A stretch of 7,317 nt of DNA, from NCBI GenBank assembly GCA_036558265.1, contig DATBFY010000321.1:1-7317 (forward strand). The letters are read 5' to 3'. Within the stretch, counting starts at the first letter, position 1. Each line of letters begins with the position of its first letter. The translations under genes and the position numbers were made by a program. Origin of the DNA: RYN-433 sp036558265 (lineage in GTDB: Bacteria; Planctomycetota; Phycisphaerae; Tepidisphaerales; Tepidisphaeraceae). Under the pieces are notes generated by a model. That model worked only from the letters and a program-made list of their open reading frames with translations, made no database searches and was not told the DNA's origin. Positions 6,405 to 7,317 of this stretch are shown here, piece after piece.

Positions 6405-7317
6405 GCGAACCGCCGCGTCCCCCCTCCCGCGGGTCGCCATCCGTGGTCGCGCCTGACGCAAGCGCCGGAGCGGACGCGATCCTGATCGCGGCGAGCGCCG
6501 CGGCGGATCCACGGGACGGCCGGCTCGGGCTGTTGGGACCCGGGCTCATCACGGGGGCCTCGGACGACGATCCGTCGGGCATCGGCACGTACGCCGCCGC
6601 TGGCGCCGCCTTCGGGTATGCGCTCCTCTGGCTGGCCCCGCTCACCTTTCCGCTGATGGCCGCCGTCCAGGTGACGTGCGCCCGCATCGGCATGGTCAGC
6701 GACCTGGGGCTTGCCGGCGTCCTGCGGGCAACCTATCCGCGCCGGCTGCTCTATCCGGCCGTGGCGCTGCTGGCGATCGCCAATACGATCAATGCCGGCG
6801 CGGACGTCGGCGCGATCGCCGCGGCGCTGCATCTCCTCGCGCCCATGCCCGCGCCGCTGTTCGTCCCGCCAATCGCCCTCGGTCTGCTCGTCGTGCAGCT
6901 TTGGGGGTCCTACCGGTTGATCGCGCGCATCTTCAAGTGGCTGGCGTTGGCGTTGCTCGCCTACGTCGGCGCGGCGCTCCTCGCCCACCCGAATTGGGCC
7001 GCCGTCTTGCGCGGGACGGTCGTGCCGACCGTGCAATGGAACGCTTCGTTTCTGACGATGGTCGTCGGTATTTTGGGCACGACGATCTCGCCCTACCTCT
7101 TTTTCTGGCAGGCCAGCGAAGAAGTCGAGGAAGAGGTCGACGCGGGGCGAACCACCATCGTCGCCCGTCGGGGAGCCACCCAAACCGAACTGCGGATGGC
7201 CGCCTGGGACATCGACGTCGGCATGCTCTGGTCCAACGTCGTCATGTACTTCATCATCCTGGCGACGGCCGCCACGCTGCATGGCGCGGGCCAGACCCGG
7301 ATCGGATCGGCGGCGGA
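6401..7317 (+). CDS. NRAMP-family (SLC11-like) divalent metal transporter with atypical metal site, 3'-truncated
   Basis: The 305 residues in the window run past the right edge; the family is usually 400-550 aa. It starts at GTG 6401, overlapping the SDR stop by GTGA, which suggests translational coupling. No strong ribosome site is seen, and GTG 6443 is an alternative start. Residues 1-42 are Pro/Ala-rich and probably disordered. Then comes LGPGLITGASDDDPSGIGTY (44-63) in TM1, followed by further hydrophobic helices at about 66-92, 118-143, 152-170, 178-196 and 216-238 (TM6, with TISPYLFFWQASEEVEEE from 228), and one at 276-295. In canonical Mn/Fe NRAMPs TM1 carries DPGN and TM6 carries MPH. 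Here the aligned residues are D57-P58-S59-G60 and S230-P231-Y232, so the Asp is kept while Asn, Met and His are replaced. By family this is a proton- or ion-coupled inner-membrane metal transporter. The missing Met, which favours soft transition metals, points to a harder ion such as Mg2+, but that is inference. Confidence 0.88.
   Translation, partial: MSEPPRPPSRGSPSVVAPDASAGADAILIAASAAADPRDGRLGLLGPGLITGASDDDPSGIGTYAAAGAAFGYALLWLAPLTFPLMAAVQVTCARIGMVSDLGLAGVLRATYPRRLLYPAVALLAIANTINAGADVGAIAAALHLLAPMPAPLFVPPIALGLLVVQLWGSYRLIARIFKWLALALLAYVGAALLAHPNWAAVLRGTVVPTVQWNASFLTMVVGILGTTISPYLFFWQASEEVEEEVDAGRTTIVARRGATQTELRMAAWDIDVGMLWSNVVMYFIILATAATLHGAGQTRIGSAA

Noticed and set aside
5297..7282. Long minus-strand open frames opposite the SDR and the transporter
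   Set aside because: Their products are rich in Arg, Gly and Pro with no recognisable motifs, and the plus strand carries clear SDR and NRAMP motifs over the same bases.

Overview
GC-rich bacterial DNA with tightly packed plus-strand genes. Base composition and gene content (MgtA-type ATPase, DUF2267, a phosphoribosyltransferase/erythromycin-esterase fusion, SDR, NRAMP-like transporter) fit a soil or environmental high-GC bacterium. Thermomicrobia/Chloroflexota, Actinomycetota or Alphaproteobacteria are all possible, and the sequence alone does not decide between them. No rRNA, tRNA, CRISPR array, transposase or phage gene was seen.

Layout. (1) 1-1911: the C-terminal two thirds of a magnesium-type P-ATPase (MgtA/P3B-like), cut by the left edge. 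(2) 1912-2753: a gene-poor stretch that looks like a small gene graveyard. It holds a 29-codon 5' fragment of an exonuclease III (xth) gene, a promoter/operator-like cluster of GGTCA half-sites followed by a 28-codon ORF, and a short DUF2267 fragment. (3) 2754-3056: a small helical protein gene whose original start may have been lost through a point change and a frameshift. It overlaps the next gene by 20 nt. (4) 3037-5079: an intact 680-aa fusion of a PRPP-type phosphoribosyltransferase and an erythromycin-esterase-family domain. The architecture and length resemble the mycobacterial dormancy-regulon protein Rv2030c (from memory). (5) 5207-5452: an 81-aa GTG-start protein with two CxxC pairs, probably a zinc ribbon. 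(6) 5625-6404: a classical short-chain dehydrogenase/reductase. (7) 6401-7317: an NRAMP-related divalent metal transporter that starts with GTG inside the SDR stop (GTGA overlap) and is cut by the right edge.

How they may work together. Two divalent-cation transporters flank a block containing a DUF2267 remnant and the phosphoribosyltransferase/esterase fusion, families often met in stress or dormancy loci. This looks like an accessory stress/metal-homeostasis island with ongoing gene decay. Both transporters have unusual residues at positions expected to bind the metal ion. I saw no clear evidence of a wholly new defence or mobile system. The least ordinary items are the fusion enzyme, the two atypical metal sites and the decayed 1.1-kb stretch.
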